Assembly: GCF_037975245.1 (NCBI RefSeq)
Contig: NC_092579.1
Span: forward strand, 5,705,001-5,769,000
DNA from: Apostichopus japonicus
Lineage: Eukaryota; Echinodermata; Holothuroidea; Aspidochirotida; Stichopodidae
Direction of reading: 5' to 3'
DNA: 64,000 bases
Shown here: positions 38,625 through 50,870 of the stretch, piece by piece
Layout: each line of letters begins with the position of its first letter
Numbering within the stretch: position 1 is the first letter of the stretch
Translations under genes and position numbers: made by a program
The notes under the pieces: model-generated
What the model saw: only the letters and a program-made list of their open reading frames with translations
The model's database searches: none
Told to the model about the DNA's origin: nothing

Positions 38625-38760
38625 CCAACCGTCTTCGTCTGTCTCTTTCTAACGCTAAGTACAAATATTTTCCTTGACGATGTTGCTATGGAATGTTAGA
38701 TGGCGCTGTTTTCATATAAATTTCAGAGTCGTATAAAGCTGTTCTCTGGCTGCCTGGATA
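38625..38760 (-). promoter_or_regulatory. CCDC40: Probable CCDC40 promoter and non-coding first exon
   Basis: The first coding exon (acceptor ending at 37295, ATG at 37292) begins only two bases before its ATG, so an upstream leader exon is required. On the minus strand a donor (GTTGGT or GTATTT at about 38624-38629) follows an ATG-free leader that runs through AGAAAGAGACAGACGAAGACG. No TATA box is obvious. The start site is inferred from position only. Confidence 0.35.
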
Positions 38761-39282
38761 CTATTGACGAGATGTTTCAGTGAAAATATCCATATACCGC
38801 CTTTTCGACCCTACCATGGGAGGGATGTAATCTCAATCTCAATGAACGTAAAACTTCTTCAGATCTCAAGGCAAATAAAATTTACTTCAGCTTAGTACTT
38901 TTGGCATGGAAATAGTCAAAATCTATATCAAGTTGTCAGGTTTGTGTCAGGCCCATAATGATATTGCCAGGCTGAGACAAGAGGGACCGTGCTCCCCCCC
39001 CCCCCCATACCCCCATGCAAACTACTGCTCTCCCGTTTGTGCCAGTACCCTGTGTAAAAATCAGCTTCACAAGTTACAGCCTGCTTCAATTGTATTTGTA
39101 TCTTTTGTAATTGTTGCCCAATCTCCCACTTCAACAATACAGGTTATTCCAGTTTCTACAATTTTCAATTGGCAAATTTGTCTCTCGGGACGGCAGAAAT
39201 TGAAATTTTCTAAGACACAATCGAGGATATACAATAGCCTAGCTCCTGTTAGTGAAAGTTGATGTTCCACACTAGGCAGGAG
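38761..39282. other. Non-coding flank between CCDC40 5' end and the hAT element
   Basis: About 500 bp with a poly-C run at 38995-39006 and no exon-like signal. Open frames overlap on both strands here but show no recognisable domain. Confidence 0.4.
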
Positions 39283-40021
39283 CAGGGGCGTCAATCCGAT
39301 TTGAAACGTGGGGGGGGACGGAATCGATTCGAGTATTCCGGCCGTAAGTACTATCTAAGCGGAGCGCCACCATCGGTTGGCGCGCAGCGTACAAGAAAAT
39401 TTTTCTTCTGGCAGACCCCTCAGATTGCAGGAAACGGCACTTCCCGTGCATTATGGCAGAAAGCAACACCCCTAAAATTGATAAAAGTTTCCGGCAATTT
39501 TTTATTTTGGGAAATATTCTCGAAGGAAGTGATCGCCATTTATTCCTAAGTTTATTAATTCCTCGTCTCCCAGAAGCGCCCAACATTTAAGATATCGAAA
39601 CATTTTCGTGTTGGCTGATCCATGATCACCGCCCATCAAGGGCGGCGGAAGCACTTTTAATCGGGGGGGGGGGGCACCAACATCAAAGGGCACTTTGCAG
39701 CAATTCGACTGGACTGATGTAGTCTTATATATTTAGTACCCTTTACAACTCTTATTGTATTATCTTATTTGTACACACATCACTCCATCAACGCCCCCCC
39801 CCCCCCCCTCTCAAGGAAAATATGCATACTAGCACTGCAATATCCAATGTGCAAATTGGGAAACAAGGAACAAGTTTTCTTTTGAGACAAAATGAGGCGA
39901 AATCATGCTAATTGCTAATGTAGGAATCTTCCAAATTAGAGTTTATTTCTTGTTAATATCTTAACAAATTTGTTTCATTCGAAATAGCTTTCAGTTTGAC
40001 CCACAGATATTCACTAAGAGT

Positions 40022-40280
40022 CAGAGGCGTAGCCAGGAGTTGCAAAGTTGTATGCACGACTATCTGAGCGGAGCGCCACCATCGGTTGGCGCAGAGCGTA
40101 GTAGAAAATTTTTGGTTTTACAAACCCCTCAGATGGCCGGAAAAAGGCCCTTCCCGAGTGTTCATTCTGGTTCCCTGGCCTCTTGCTAACTTGAGACACC
40201 TCAATTTTTATGTAAAAAATGGGCACATATTTAACCTGGGGAAAAGTGGGGGCACGTGCCCCCTGTGCCACCCGGTTCCG
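40022..40280. mobile_element. Partial element with shared palindromic core
   Basis: It starts CAGAGGCGTAGCCAGGAG and contains the GCGGAGCGCCACCATCGG core at about 40067, as in three other elements of the window. The right end is probably near GGTTCCGCCTCCCTTG (about 40273-40288), but the flanks do not match. It is nested in the 3.5 kb hAT element. Confidence 0.45.
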
Positions 40281-40602
40281 CCTCCCTTGCCGCCCATGCC
40301 CGTGAGAAGTGGTGACTGGGTGAAGAAAAAGCCATGCCGTTTGAAAACATGGGCAGAAAAAGTGAAAGTAGCGAAACCTTAGGTAAAACGCGCGATAACG
40401 AAGTGATTATTTTCCAGGTTAATTGAGACTGTATCAAACGCGAGCTTAGGACAAACATATTCATTACTAATCCCGATATGTCGTCTTTGAGGTGTGTGGA
40501 AAATCCGAAACGACCATCAAAGAGCAATTGAATATTTAGTCTACTTTTCGATTTCGAAAACACTTTTTTTTTAAATTATGACAAAATTTTATGACACCTT
40601 TG

Positions 40603-40962
40603 CAGGGGTGGGCAACCTTTTGAATGAATGGGCCAGATTTTAGGAGTGAAAGATTGACAGGGCCGCACCTAACCAACGGCCTGCTGCTGATTTCAAACTT
40701 TTGATTCCGAGGACGTTCAAGCAATAGGTGTGTGTACTTAATCTGTATTCTCAAAACCATAATGTCAATACAGTCCTGTTGATAATTAATGGTGATAATA
40801 GACCAACCTGACAGCATCATAAGTGCAGATAAATTCTAAGCAGCTAGTTCGTTTTTGGCGATGATGCAAAATAGATTGATATTTTTCTTTTTCTTGAGAC
40901 ATCTAACGGGCCGCAAAAAATCACTGGCGGGCCGCATGTGGCCCGCAGGTTGCCCACCTCTG
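40603..40962. mobile_element. 360-bp nested inverted-repeat element (hAT/MER-like)
   Basis: The left end CAGGGGTGGGCAACC and right end GGTTGCCCACCTCTG form a 15-bp inverted repeat with one mismatch. Internal GGGCCGCA / GGGCCGCATGTGGCCCGC blocks near both ends are typical of a widespread hAT MITE class. Flanking octamers (CACCTTTG and GTCTATAG) do not match, so the original insertion context has been lost or rearranged. A lone right end of the same type occurs near 43259-43272. Confidence 0.65.
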
Positions 40963-42203
40963 GTCTATAGGAACGATATCCCAAAATTTCCCCGGACATA
41001 TAGGCGAAGGAAGCTATCCGCCGCGACTGCATGTGAGTTTCTCGACTTTCTGTCCTGGGAGTCATACCACAAAATGGTGCATTTCCTCATACGCCATTAT
41101 TAATAATTTAAATAACTAACTAATAAGGCACAGCCAATATCCGAGTTCGTATAGCGAGCTTAGCGCCAGCTTGTTAAACCAGGTTGCTAGGTCTACGAGA
41201 ATACATTTACATGAAATTTGAAAACAAGGATAGCAAGACAAACAACTTTTATTATGTTTTCAGGACCTCACACATGCGCATGTATCGTCAGACTTAGAAT
41301 AGGTCCCATGTGAGTGGTGGCTAAAGTGATGAAGGCATGAAAATAAATCAGTGGTTGTTCGTTGGAGTCCTCAAGCAAGTTATCTCGGTTGCTAGGTGGA
41401 TTTGCATCTCGTTATCGGGTGAATTCTGGTCGGAGCGTACTATGTAACCACCATGTACTCAGGGACGTAGCTAAGGCCTGATGATTGGGGGGGGGGGGGT
41501 GTAGTGGCTGAAAATCGGTTTTGAAGCCATAAAATTCCAACTGCTGCTTTGTACCCCCCACCCTCCCGCTACTCGTCAACGATACGGTCAGTGTCAGTCA
41601 GAAAACCCAATCTTTCGCGACTGCACTTCTGTTACGAACTTGTTGCGATACATTTGTACCCACTGACACTCATTTCAAAAACTTATTGCCCCCCCCCCAC
41701 CCCAACCAAATATTTTTGTGAAATTCGGGCAATATGCTGATAGCTTTTTGGATAATTTGCAATGCGTTTTTCAGTGGTTATACTGATATTATTATTATTA
41801 CCCAACAATTATCACCAATACGGAAGGGTAATAAGACGGAAAATGATTGTATGCTATTTGCATGCGATGTAAAAACCGACGCATGCCTGTATGATATGCA
41901 CATGACCATGTGTGATGCGCGCGTAGCGCGCGAAAAATTTTGGTTATATTTTTCGGGCAAGTCGTTACAACCCCCCCCCCCCCCCCCACAAAACAAATTG
42001 GGCTCCTACGCCTATGACGGTAGTTCTATTAGGCATTTTTTTGTAGTATTCAAAATCATAAGAAGTTTTGTACGGTGGAGTATAAGAATCGCGAGAAACA
42101 ATTTCCCAAAGTGGCAAGGAAAACGTGGTAAATATGACCGGTTAAAGGTCAATTTTGACCGAAATTTTTAAAAAATTTTACATGAAAAGGCCTAGATAAA
42201 CTA

Positions 42204-42238
42204 GAGTGCGACAGTCGGAAATTCCGACTGTCGCACTC
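42204..42238. repeat. Perfect 17-bp-arm palindrome
   Basis: GAGTGCGACAGTCGGAA, one A, then the exact reverse complement TTCCGACTGTCGCACTC. It lies inside the hAT element just left of the transposase remnant. It would extrude a stable hairpin; no T-tract, coding context or known site is attached. Confidence 0.95.
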
Positions 42239-42264
42239 CAATTTTCCAACTAGCGTCAGTTTTA

Positions 42265-42655
42265 CTATGGCTTGGGGGTGAGACACACCCACACCCCCTC
42301 TAACGACGTCCCTGCGCGGTGAATATGGAACACGATCACATGGTTCAGCCTCTGTTGAGTCATGGTGCTCCGTAGCCTTGTCTTCAAACGCATCAAAGCA
42401 CTAAAAGATCTCTCGGCTTCCGTCGAACTGGCGGAGGAGACGAGGAGCAACCGCAGGAGAGCTTCGACTTCACCAAACATAGCCCGTATCACTGGATTCA
42501 TCAACTTGAATATTTGTCAATACCCTTCAACCGACGACGAATTTAACTGGCCTCGAAATAAAGGCAGACTAAGCTTAAGATTGTTGGAGAGCTCAGGGTA
42601 CCAACTCACGAGATCTGGGTGGAATTCTCCATTCAGCAACATTGAGTGATATTCG
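42265..42655 (-). pseudogene. hAT transposase C-terminal dimerisation region, broken
   Basis: On the minus strand the translated pattern HPDLVSWYPELSNNL, then NPVIRAMFGEVEALLRLLLV, then SSTEAERSFSALMRLKTRLRS matches the hAT family C-terminal dimerisation region (ERSFS-LKRLKT-LRS) found in TTF-type and ZMYM-like transposases. A TGA interrupts the frame between the two halves (after EGY, about 42511-42513). The upstream catalytic DDE core and the zinc finger are not recognisable in the element, so it cannot encode an active transposase. Confidence 0.8.
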
Positions 42656-42822
42656 AGGATATGAATCCTAAGATGTGTAAGCCGTAACCAAATAGAGCCA
42701 CGACACTACTCTTTTTCCAAATGTGTGGGGGGGACATTTGATATTGTTTCAACCATCCATCGAAATGTGGGGGGGGGACGTGTCCCCCCGTCCCCCCCTG
42801 GATTGACGCCCATGGGCAGGAG

Positions 42823-44917
42823 AAGCTAAATAGATACAGTAGGCTATAGATGTACTTTGTGGAGCAAATTCATTTCAAGAATCTGCATATAATCGCAATA
42901 TCCTGAATTTTTGCATGCAAAACTTTGCAAACTTACTTATTCCATCATTTTGCCCTCGCATAAAGACAAATGAAGAACAAGTGAAAATACAGCTAACGAA
43001 AAGTCTAATCAGACCAAAACATCTTATTAAATTTAAATTAATGAAGACGTAACACACAAAAATGGTTATTTTGTCGGCTAAAAAAATTGTCGGTAAAGTG
43101 TCCCTCTCGAAGAAAAAACAAGGTAATGGGCTAATACTGAGGCGGTATAATGATGCAGTCTCATGGTAGCATAATTTTCCCACCGGAGCTGGTTGCTTCC
43201 TACGGAAGCGTATATTGTTGCCCCGAAATTTTACATTTTACAGTACATGCCAATTAAGTTGCCCACCCCTGAGTATATTATAAAATAGCCACTGAATGGA
43301 ATTAAATATTTCAAAATGTCCACCCAATAAACATATTCTTATTTACTTCACTGCCTATACAATACAAAATCCACACGTTACTTAACAACCACGATATTAT
43401 ACAGATGAAAATGTCAATTTCATAGCTTCATCATTGTCGAGGCGTCATCTTTCATTTCTATGCATATGTAATTTGTAGTAACTGATAAGATATTCCATAC
43501 ATCTGATCAACGGTATGCTTACATCCAATGTAGTTATTTTGTTGTATATATTTTGCTAGTCTGTTGCATCATAAAGCTGGGCGTTTTCATTTTTGATTTT
43601 ATATTTTATTTGCTTTTCTCTTACCTATTGTTTGTGTGTAAAAATAAGTTGGCATGACGTTTCGATCCTAGCAGGATCTTCTTCAAAGGCTAAAAAAGAA
43701 AAACAAATGTTTGTGTTAGAGTGCCTATGACAACATTCGTTGCTATTGTTCAATTTAAATAAATAGTAGGCCTACTATTTTTATCACATTCCATTGTTTT
43801 GTTAGTATAGCGCCGTGATGCGTTTCTTTGTAAGAGTACTTTTGAAATGTCCGCTTAGTATTTGTTCTTATTATGATTATACTTATAATGATGCATTACT
43901 CGCGCCTTTGGCGGCACGAGGGAAAGTCCCAAGCAAAACCCATAAAAGAGACACACCCTCTCGCTGTGTAGCTTATTCTTCCTGATTGTCTGTCGTCAGA
44001 TTCTTAAACATAGACCCTTTTGGCTAAAATCATGTGTAGTATCTGTTCCCTTTCGAGGGGAATGGTGATGCACACCCGACGATGATCACACGGTCACAAT
44101 CCCGATGCAAGGGGACTGGGGTTGAGAGTTCGGTAGTTTGGTTTTCGTGCCCAGGTTCTTTCCTGGGCGACTTTTTCTTAAAAAATACCCACATTTAAAA
44201 ACTATTGTAGACATTTCTCTTGGTTGTATATAGCTAACTTGTTTCCAATGTGCGCAAAAGGGAAACAAATTTTTCTTTTCTTATTCTCAAACCATTTAAT
44301 GTTACTCGATAATTGTAACGTTTCCGAAGGAAACCCAAGTTTTCAAGTGCCTTTCGGTTTTGAATGTTCTTGTAGCTTTTCCCCAAAATAATTTCCTTTT
44401 TCAATGATAGTCTTGGACGCAAGTCATACAATTTTATTCCAGGGGCACGTAATTTGCTGCTACGAATTATTTATTTGTTCTAATGACTAAAATAATTTGT
44501 TTGAGCTAATAAACAATTCGTACCAACTAAGTAATAATTCGAACGAATTGATAACCCCCAGGGCGATGAAAGAGGGTTTTAATCAGGGAGTTTCCATAAC
44601 AACTCCCTGGTTGAATTGAGGATGGGAGGGACTTTGATTTGGGAGGGCAAACCACAAAGTTATCCTTAAAAAAAGTTGAACTTCTGGGAATTCCATAAAA
44701 CTAACTCCTATATATGTACGTTGAACATCAAGGCACGTTTTCATGAAGCTTTATAACGATTTTTATTCCCCCTTTATTTTCAAACAAAAGTCCATTTTTT
44801 TCAATATCACAATGGCACTTAAAATCTGCAAGTATATATTAATATTTGAAAATATGAATGAATATTATAGACCATCGACACAAACATTGTAGGCATATAT
44901 AGGCCTATATATAGGCC

Positions 44918-44950
<33 letters not shown>

Positions 44951-47900
44951 TCAAGTAACAACGAGACTAACTTTTACATTACAGAGCCACCAGTTTAGAA
45001 TTTTCATTTCTTATTTTCTTTTACTTAGTTATCAAATGATAGAATCGGTGCATGTTTTGCACGGTTTACAGTTGCTAAAATATGAGACTCTGTAAATGGT
45101 TTATGATTATATTTCTAATACGAAGGGTTTGATTTTGGTCCTCAGAATATGTAATCAATCAGAATTTCTGTAATGATTCTGGGTAATTTGGTCAACGTCA
45201 ACCATGAATTTGAAAATTTGTGCTATTGTCAGTAGATTTGGTGATTATGAACCTGCTGAATGTTGTCAAGATAGAAAATATTTATAAGAATCATAAATAG
45301 TATATAATAAAGTCAAAAACAAAGTATGAAGCAAAACGGGAAACAATAAAACAGTTGCATAAATTGGTATAGTTTTACTTGAATTTTATTTCCAATCACT
45401 TAGGTTTCTGTGTATTACATTACTCTTGTTATTTCTTATTTGAATGTCATCATCATCATTATTAATAGAAAAAAATCGAAATAGTAACCAAATATGCTTA
45501 GTAATATTTCAATGATCATAATACACAGCATCTGGAAAAAGAAAAAAAAAACTGGTAATGCTGACATACTGACTTGGAAGAAATTTTGCCCCAAAAATTT
45601 CATCAAATCTTAAAGTGAAATGGCTGTGTTTTACTATAAAAATTTAAACTACACCCAATTGTGGTTGTCACCAAATTGAAACCGACTGGTAAAATCATTG
45701 CACAACGATAGATGCAAATCATTCTATAAATGCTGTAATTTAGCTTGAATGTAACCTAAATAGCTTGATGACCATAATTGGTATCACCCAAAATGCTACT
45801 GTGTAAATTAGGCTAGTTCAATTTCCCATACAAATCCTATTGCAAAAATATTTGCAGGCTTACGGGCAAATTATGCGTTGATATGTTATTTTGAGATAGA
45901 TACATTATCTGAAGGCCGTCAAACATCTGTAGAGACACTCATCCAACCAAAAAAAATAAAGGAATCATTTATGCTCATGTAGTATTTAGATGGTAGGAGT
46001 AAAACCAGACATTTCAAACCGAGCAGTCAGTTGACTTTTAAAGGAGAAGAAAACATTATGAATCCTGTTCGGCTTATAAGATGGAGATCTTTGTCACGAA
46101 CATTATCCACAAATATCTAAGAAAATCTTCCTCCATTTGAGTTACATCCGGTGACATTTCATGGGCTTCTCATTTTGTCCATCTATGATGTCATAAAGCC
46201 ACCAGAACAGGCTTTTTTTTACCTTTTTCCATGTGTTTGCTATTCATACTTGTTTAAGTGCAGAATTTCAACATTTTTGGGGATTCAGCATTTGCAAAAC
46301 TCATCTCTGTTATAGCAACATGAACATTAATACAATAAATATTGAAAAGTGTTGAGCATCTATTGGATGAAGATGTCAAGTTTAGACTTGCAATAAAAAT
46401 GCCTTCAGTTTTGCATACGACGATGCAACGTTACAACTTGATAACGTCCCCCAACAGAGTAAGATGTATATATATATATTTTCTTCTTTTCTCAGCAGTT
46501 TTGGGGAAGGTTTTCCTAGCAAGCATATCTATCACATAGACCAGCGGTGATGGTTGGGTTTGCTTCTCCTTTAAGATTAAAATAATCTGAACAAATGAAA
46601 TCCTGTCTCTTTGACATATGGAAATGTCTATCAAGACATACTTTATTTTTATTTGCACGTGGTCGGTAAAGCAAGAGTAGACATAATGCCTTTGGGTTGA
46701 TGCAAATCCAAGAGACTACATAATATGTTGCAGCGCTATTGACTTTCCATAAACTACTCCCAATTGTGAGTAGTGTTGATGATATATGCTGTGATAACTA
46801 AAACTTAGTTTTGTTTCTCATTGGGAGGGGGGAGGGAGGGAGGGAGGGAGGGGAAAAGGAGGGAGGGGCAAGGAGGGGGAGGCAAACCTGAGGCCGGGAA
46901 GAATTTCCTCCACCCTCCTCATTATAACATATTACGCTACATTCTCAATTATCACATTTCATTTTACAAAATATTTATACAAAATACTACCATCATTTAT
47001 CATTTCTGTTTTTTATGTTACAGACTGGCCTTTTACTTAGATTCTCAAAATCCCAGTAGAAACAGCACTCTTGAAAAGTAATAAGTAGAGTAACAAATCT
47101 AAGACCCAAAAAACAATTCTCCCTGATACCAAATTTCCACCAAAAAAAAAAAAAAAAAACTGTTGAAAAGTTAACTGGTATTCAAGAACAAACAGACTAG
47201 CAAGATCTATGTTTTGTGCATTTTTGTCACCATTCTGCAACGTTTGGCACCACTGAAACCCCATTTCCATTTTGGTCTGTAGAAAAAGTCTAGTTCAGTT
47301 TGAAAGGATTAAAAGAAATCATTGCCATTCATAAATGACCTAATTTCCCCAAACCTCAGATTGTGTTCAGTGGAGCGTTAACAAAGCTTTAGCCATTCCT
47401 CAGTCTTTTTTCAAATTGTCTTTTGTCAAATTTCTGTGCTCTTTCCTCTCTTGTGTACCAGCAATACCTGAAACCAGTGTTTATATACCACTTACAGTAT
47501 GCGACCCTAACACCCTTACTGAATGAAAACATAAAATCTGGTACAGTAGGTGGTGTAGCTTTCTGTATGTCTTTGGCTTTTGCATGAGAGATATTGAAAT
47601 CTGGGTTTTCTCATGTAAATATAAGGTAAGACACTCCAAAGCTAAAGGAGAAGTTGTGCTCATTCTAATAGCTATTTCCCAGGAAACCAAGCAAGGCGGA
47701 CAGACTCATCTAAATCGGTACAATGAGTCACTTTCATTTTTGTAAGTGGGTTTGTGAGGGGATCATTATCGGTGGGTGATGAAAGCGAAGGAGTATACAC
47801 TGAAATTAACAAGAACAAATTCCAGTTGTTGTCGTAAACTTTTGTGTATTTTGCGGTGTGTATGCTGCAACATTTACACTAAAAGTATTTTCATCAAAAT

Positions 47901-48019
47901 ATAAAAAATGTTATAAATGATCCCTTGTCACATTGGCTGAAATTTGTTTTAAGTGCAGTGGCCCCTCTTCAAAATTGATGGTCTAATTCTGACAGAATTT
48001 ACTAGCTGATCATTTTTAC

Positions 48020-48050
<31 letters not shown>

Positions 48051-48110
48051 AGTGAACTTGATAAACTGGCAATTTCGTCGAGATTTATAAAAGTCGGCAA
48101 TAAAACAAAA
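42823..48110. other. Non-coding region with simple repeats
   Basis: No exon with domain content was found. Visible items are a solo TIR-like end GTTGCCCACCCCTG (43259-43272), a (TA)n microsatellite with GGCCTATATATA units (44890-44950), a G-rich (GGGA)n block at 46825-46870, a poly-A run at 47142-47159 and (TA)n at 48019-48046. A short inverted repeat AGGGAGTT / AACTCCCT sits at about 44586-44605. Confidence 0.45.
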
Positions 48111-48164
48111 CTAAACAAATTTGTGATGTCGATTTGTATTAAGATGTTTACAAAGGATTTCAGA

Positions 48165-48660
48165 CTTTGGCATCTGTTAAACCTCATGTGACCCTTGACC
48201 TTTTCAGAGAACACTAGGGTTCATGCACTCACTCAGGTGGAGATACATACAGCATACAAAGTTCATCCATGTCTTACTTTTGGAGTTATCCAGTTTGCAA
48301 GAATTGTAGACTTTGACATACATGTAAATTGACCTCAAATGACATTTGACATTCCTCAACAAAGGAAGCAGCCAAGAACTTACTTACGGGCACCTCCATA
48401 CCATGTACGAGCTTCATTAAAGCTAGAATATTGTGTTAGCTTGTTTATCAGGATTCCCCCGACTCATATTGACCTCAATTGACCTTTGACCTATGTCAAA
48501 ACTGCTCAAAGTATATCACTCATTAAGGGACACCTACTACCCAACTATGGCATTCACCAATGTTTCAGATGTTCAGTAAGTTTGTTTACAAGTGTTTTGT
48601 AATTTCCACTGGTGACCTCACATGAACTTTGACCTCGCTCTATAACAAAGGCAGCCAAGA
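48165..48660. repeat. Tandem array of about 140-bp units, each with TGACCT half-sites
   Basis: Each unit ends in a module of up to three TGACCT-type hexamers. The middle hexamers start at 48189, 48340, 48480 and 48623 (spacing 151, 140 and 143 bp). The best module is TGACCT-CAAT-TGACCT-T-TGACCT at 48470-48492. The same family occurs at the right edge of the window and, degraded, at 32038-32075. Other shared words include CAGCCAAGAACT, seen at 48369-48381 and 48651-48663. Confidence 0.7.
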
Positions 48661-50580
48661 ACTAACAAAGGCAAATTTACATACTAAGTTTGAACTTCAT
48701 GCAATCTGTTTGGTGAAATACCGTCTCTACAAGCCAGGGCGTCACATACACTTACATACACCCAGCACCATCGCATGTATTCTTTTTGCCTTCAGCAAGG
48801 AATCTAAAAGCATGGGTTTTAATCAATTCCAATGTCTTGATTTTATTCGTTTTATTCTCAATGACCTAACCATTGATACTGTCACCATTTACCTTTAATG
48901 TTACCGATACAATTCATTCAAAATATGATTTTATTTGACAGACTTGTTTAATGGCCAAAAAAAATGAAAAAGAATGTGAACTTAATCCCAATACTAAATT
49001 TATTCATAATTTATATAAAAAAAATTTAAAATTCTGTAATTTAAATATAAACAAAATAGAAAAAACCCCATCCAACCGGTGGTTGCATCTCGCATCTTGA
49101 GGACCCTCATAAGTCTGTGCCTTGAATCTTTCCCAGGCACATCATCGCTCAGTGCCAGCGCTGGTGGTCCCGAAGGGTGACGTTAAACACTCGTGGGGAG
49201 TCTTTTAGCAGCAAAATGGTCTGCGATCCCCAGAGACTCTCCAGCTGAATCAAATGATTCAGCCTTCATAGACAAGACCACAGAGAAGCACTCTCTTTTT
49301 TAGTCTTCACCACATATCAGAGCAGTGGTTAAACTTAGCCATGCAGGCCATTATCCAAAACGTGAATGGAAAGAGACCCAACGCTACCACACACCAAGTC
49401 ACGGCTGTGGTACGACCTGTTGTAGTCCTGAAATGAGTACAAGAAAGGATGAAAGCTGGTTCAAAAAAAAGATTAAAATTTTTGTTTTTAAAAAGCAACC
49501 CATTACTTATTTGAAATCTGTATTTTGTGTCCAAAGTCTGATAGGAGCCAACCAAGACTGCAGTGTCCCACCTCATTCAAATTAACAGCTTGCAGTAGGG
49601 ACCTTATTAATGTCCCCCAAAATTCAAGAGTAATGGTGCTTTTTTTATGCGTATTTCTCGGTACCGTAGCTTGGTAATGACAATTCCAGACAGACCTTTC
49701 AATATCTGGGTTGTGCTAAATGCCAAAAATCTACGAGGTATGGAGGGAGACAGGACAAACATGTGTGGTGCACTAGGGCCTCCATTAGGGGCAAATGCTG
49801 GGCCATTAGAGGAAAGAAAATGTAGGATTAGATTAACTTTTAAGATATTTCATTTTGTACTCTTAGTCCATCAGAAATGACATCCTCTGGGAAAATAGAA
49901 TTTTCAAAGACTTTCAAATGAAAAATTGAATATAAAAACATACATTACATAACATGTTTTTGTTATACAAAATTTTCTGCGTATGATTTTGTAGCGATTG
50001 ATCGGTCTGTCTAGTTTGAGCAGCTAATGGTTGTATCGTCATTAGTGTCTTGGTAAGCTTGAGGGTCCCCCCTCCCCCCATCCCCTATTTACTGTATAAA
50101 GGGCAACAATTTACACCTTTCTTCTTGTTGTCCCTCTAAAACAGGTCTTACATTTTGGTTGTCCCAAGTGCAAATTTGGTAGTTCAAAAACATGTTGCAA
50201 AACATGAAAGATTGACCGATAGGTACACTAATACGAATAGAAACAGCAGCTTTGGGCCATGAAAACTTCCTTTCGGGTGGATCATAGACTTACACTTGTT
50301 TTTACAGTATCTGCACAATGATGGGAGGACGAAACAAATTTATGAATCGCACACCAGTTTCAGTATTTTGTGGTCCGGAAAAAACATTTCGTTTCATTTT
50401 TAAATCACATGAGAAGAGCAAAAGTGGAAGAACGTACGGATCGTGTCTGGCATTTCTAGGGAATACGGCGAAGGAAAATACAATAACAATGCTCTAAGGT
50501 TTATGCAAATCGTTGCGACCGAACAGAAATCGGGTCGTCTCATCCCTTGACGAATGTCAACTGCAGTACTACTATCATGC
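48661..50580. other. Non-coding region, possible unclassified repeats
   Basis: No gene model could be supported. The stretch 49135-49200 (CAGTGCCAGCGCTGGTGGTC with GGTGACGTTAAACAC) has the look of an interspersed repeat but no ends were found. The rest is A+T-rich. Confidence 0.35.
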
Positions 50581-50693
50581 ATGTTCTATATAGTACCCGA
50601 ACTATCGAGACACCATCGTCAGAATCCTTGGAGAGGAGAGGAGCATCGCTGTTGTCGAGAAAGTGTCAAGTGAACATCCATCATCCACTCAGA

Positions 50694-50782
50694 ATGGATC
50701 GAGACTCAAATTATTTTCCGCTTGAATCTCCAGAGTCCCAGAAACGGTCTACCGGTGATGTAGGTTATGGGGTTTACACAAG
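50694..50782 (+). CDS. Candidate first coding exon of an unknown gene
   Basis: ATG at 50694 opens MDRDSNYFPLESPESQKRST and continues 29 codons plus two bases to a donor-like ACAAG/GTTTCC. The surrounding 50400-50790 is richer in CpG than its neighbours and has a TATATAG motif at about 50587, as a promoter would. The peptide is hydrophilic and is not from any transposon I recognise. No matching downstream exon was found in the window, and a transposon (50871-51657) lies directly after it. It may be chance. Confidence 0.25.
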
Positions 50783-50870
50783 GTTTCCATGAATATAATT
50801 ACTCCACCTGAATAAGATTTGTGTGGGCTCATACCCTGCCCCCCCCCCCCCCACCCTCTTCCACTGGCAG

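Larger units (their letters stand above)
39283..42814. mobile_element. 3.5 kb hAT-superfamily transposon, decayed
   Basis: The left terminus CAGGGGCGTCAATCC and right terminus GGATTGACGCCCATG form a 15-bp inverted repeat with few mismatches. Both are flanked by an identical octamer GGCAGGAG (39275-39282 and 42815-42822), the 8-bp target duplication typical of hAT elements. G-run hairpins (GGGGGGGGACG / CGTCCCCCC) follow each end. A broken transposase C-terminus lies on the minus strand near the right end. The interior is a patchwork: a 360-bp inverted-repeat element at 40603-40962, partial related elements near 40022 and 41460-42018, and a perfect palindrome at 42204-42238. Confidence 0.88.

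Noticed and set aside
38906-39262. Overlapping open frames on both strands upstream of CCDC40
   Set aside because: No domain, no conserved splice signals, and they end at the hAT element boundary.
41454-42018. A further complete hAT MITE
   Set aside because: Ends CAGGGACGTAGCTAAGG and GGGCTCCTACGCCTATG look related, but flanks differ and pairing is weak, so it is noted only as nested debris in the 3.5 kb element.
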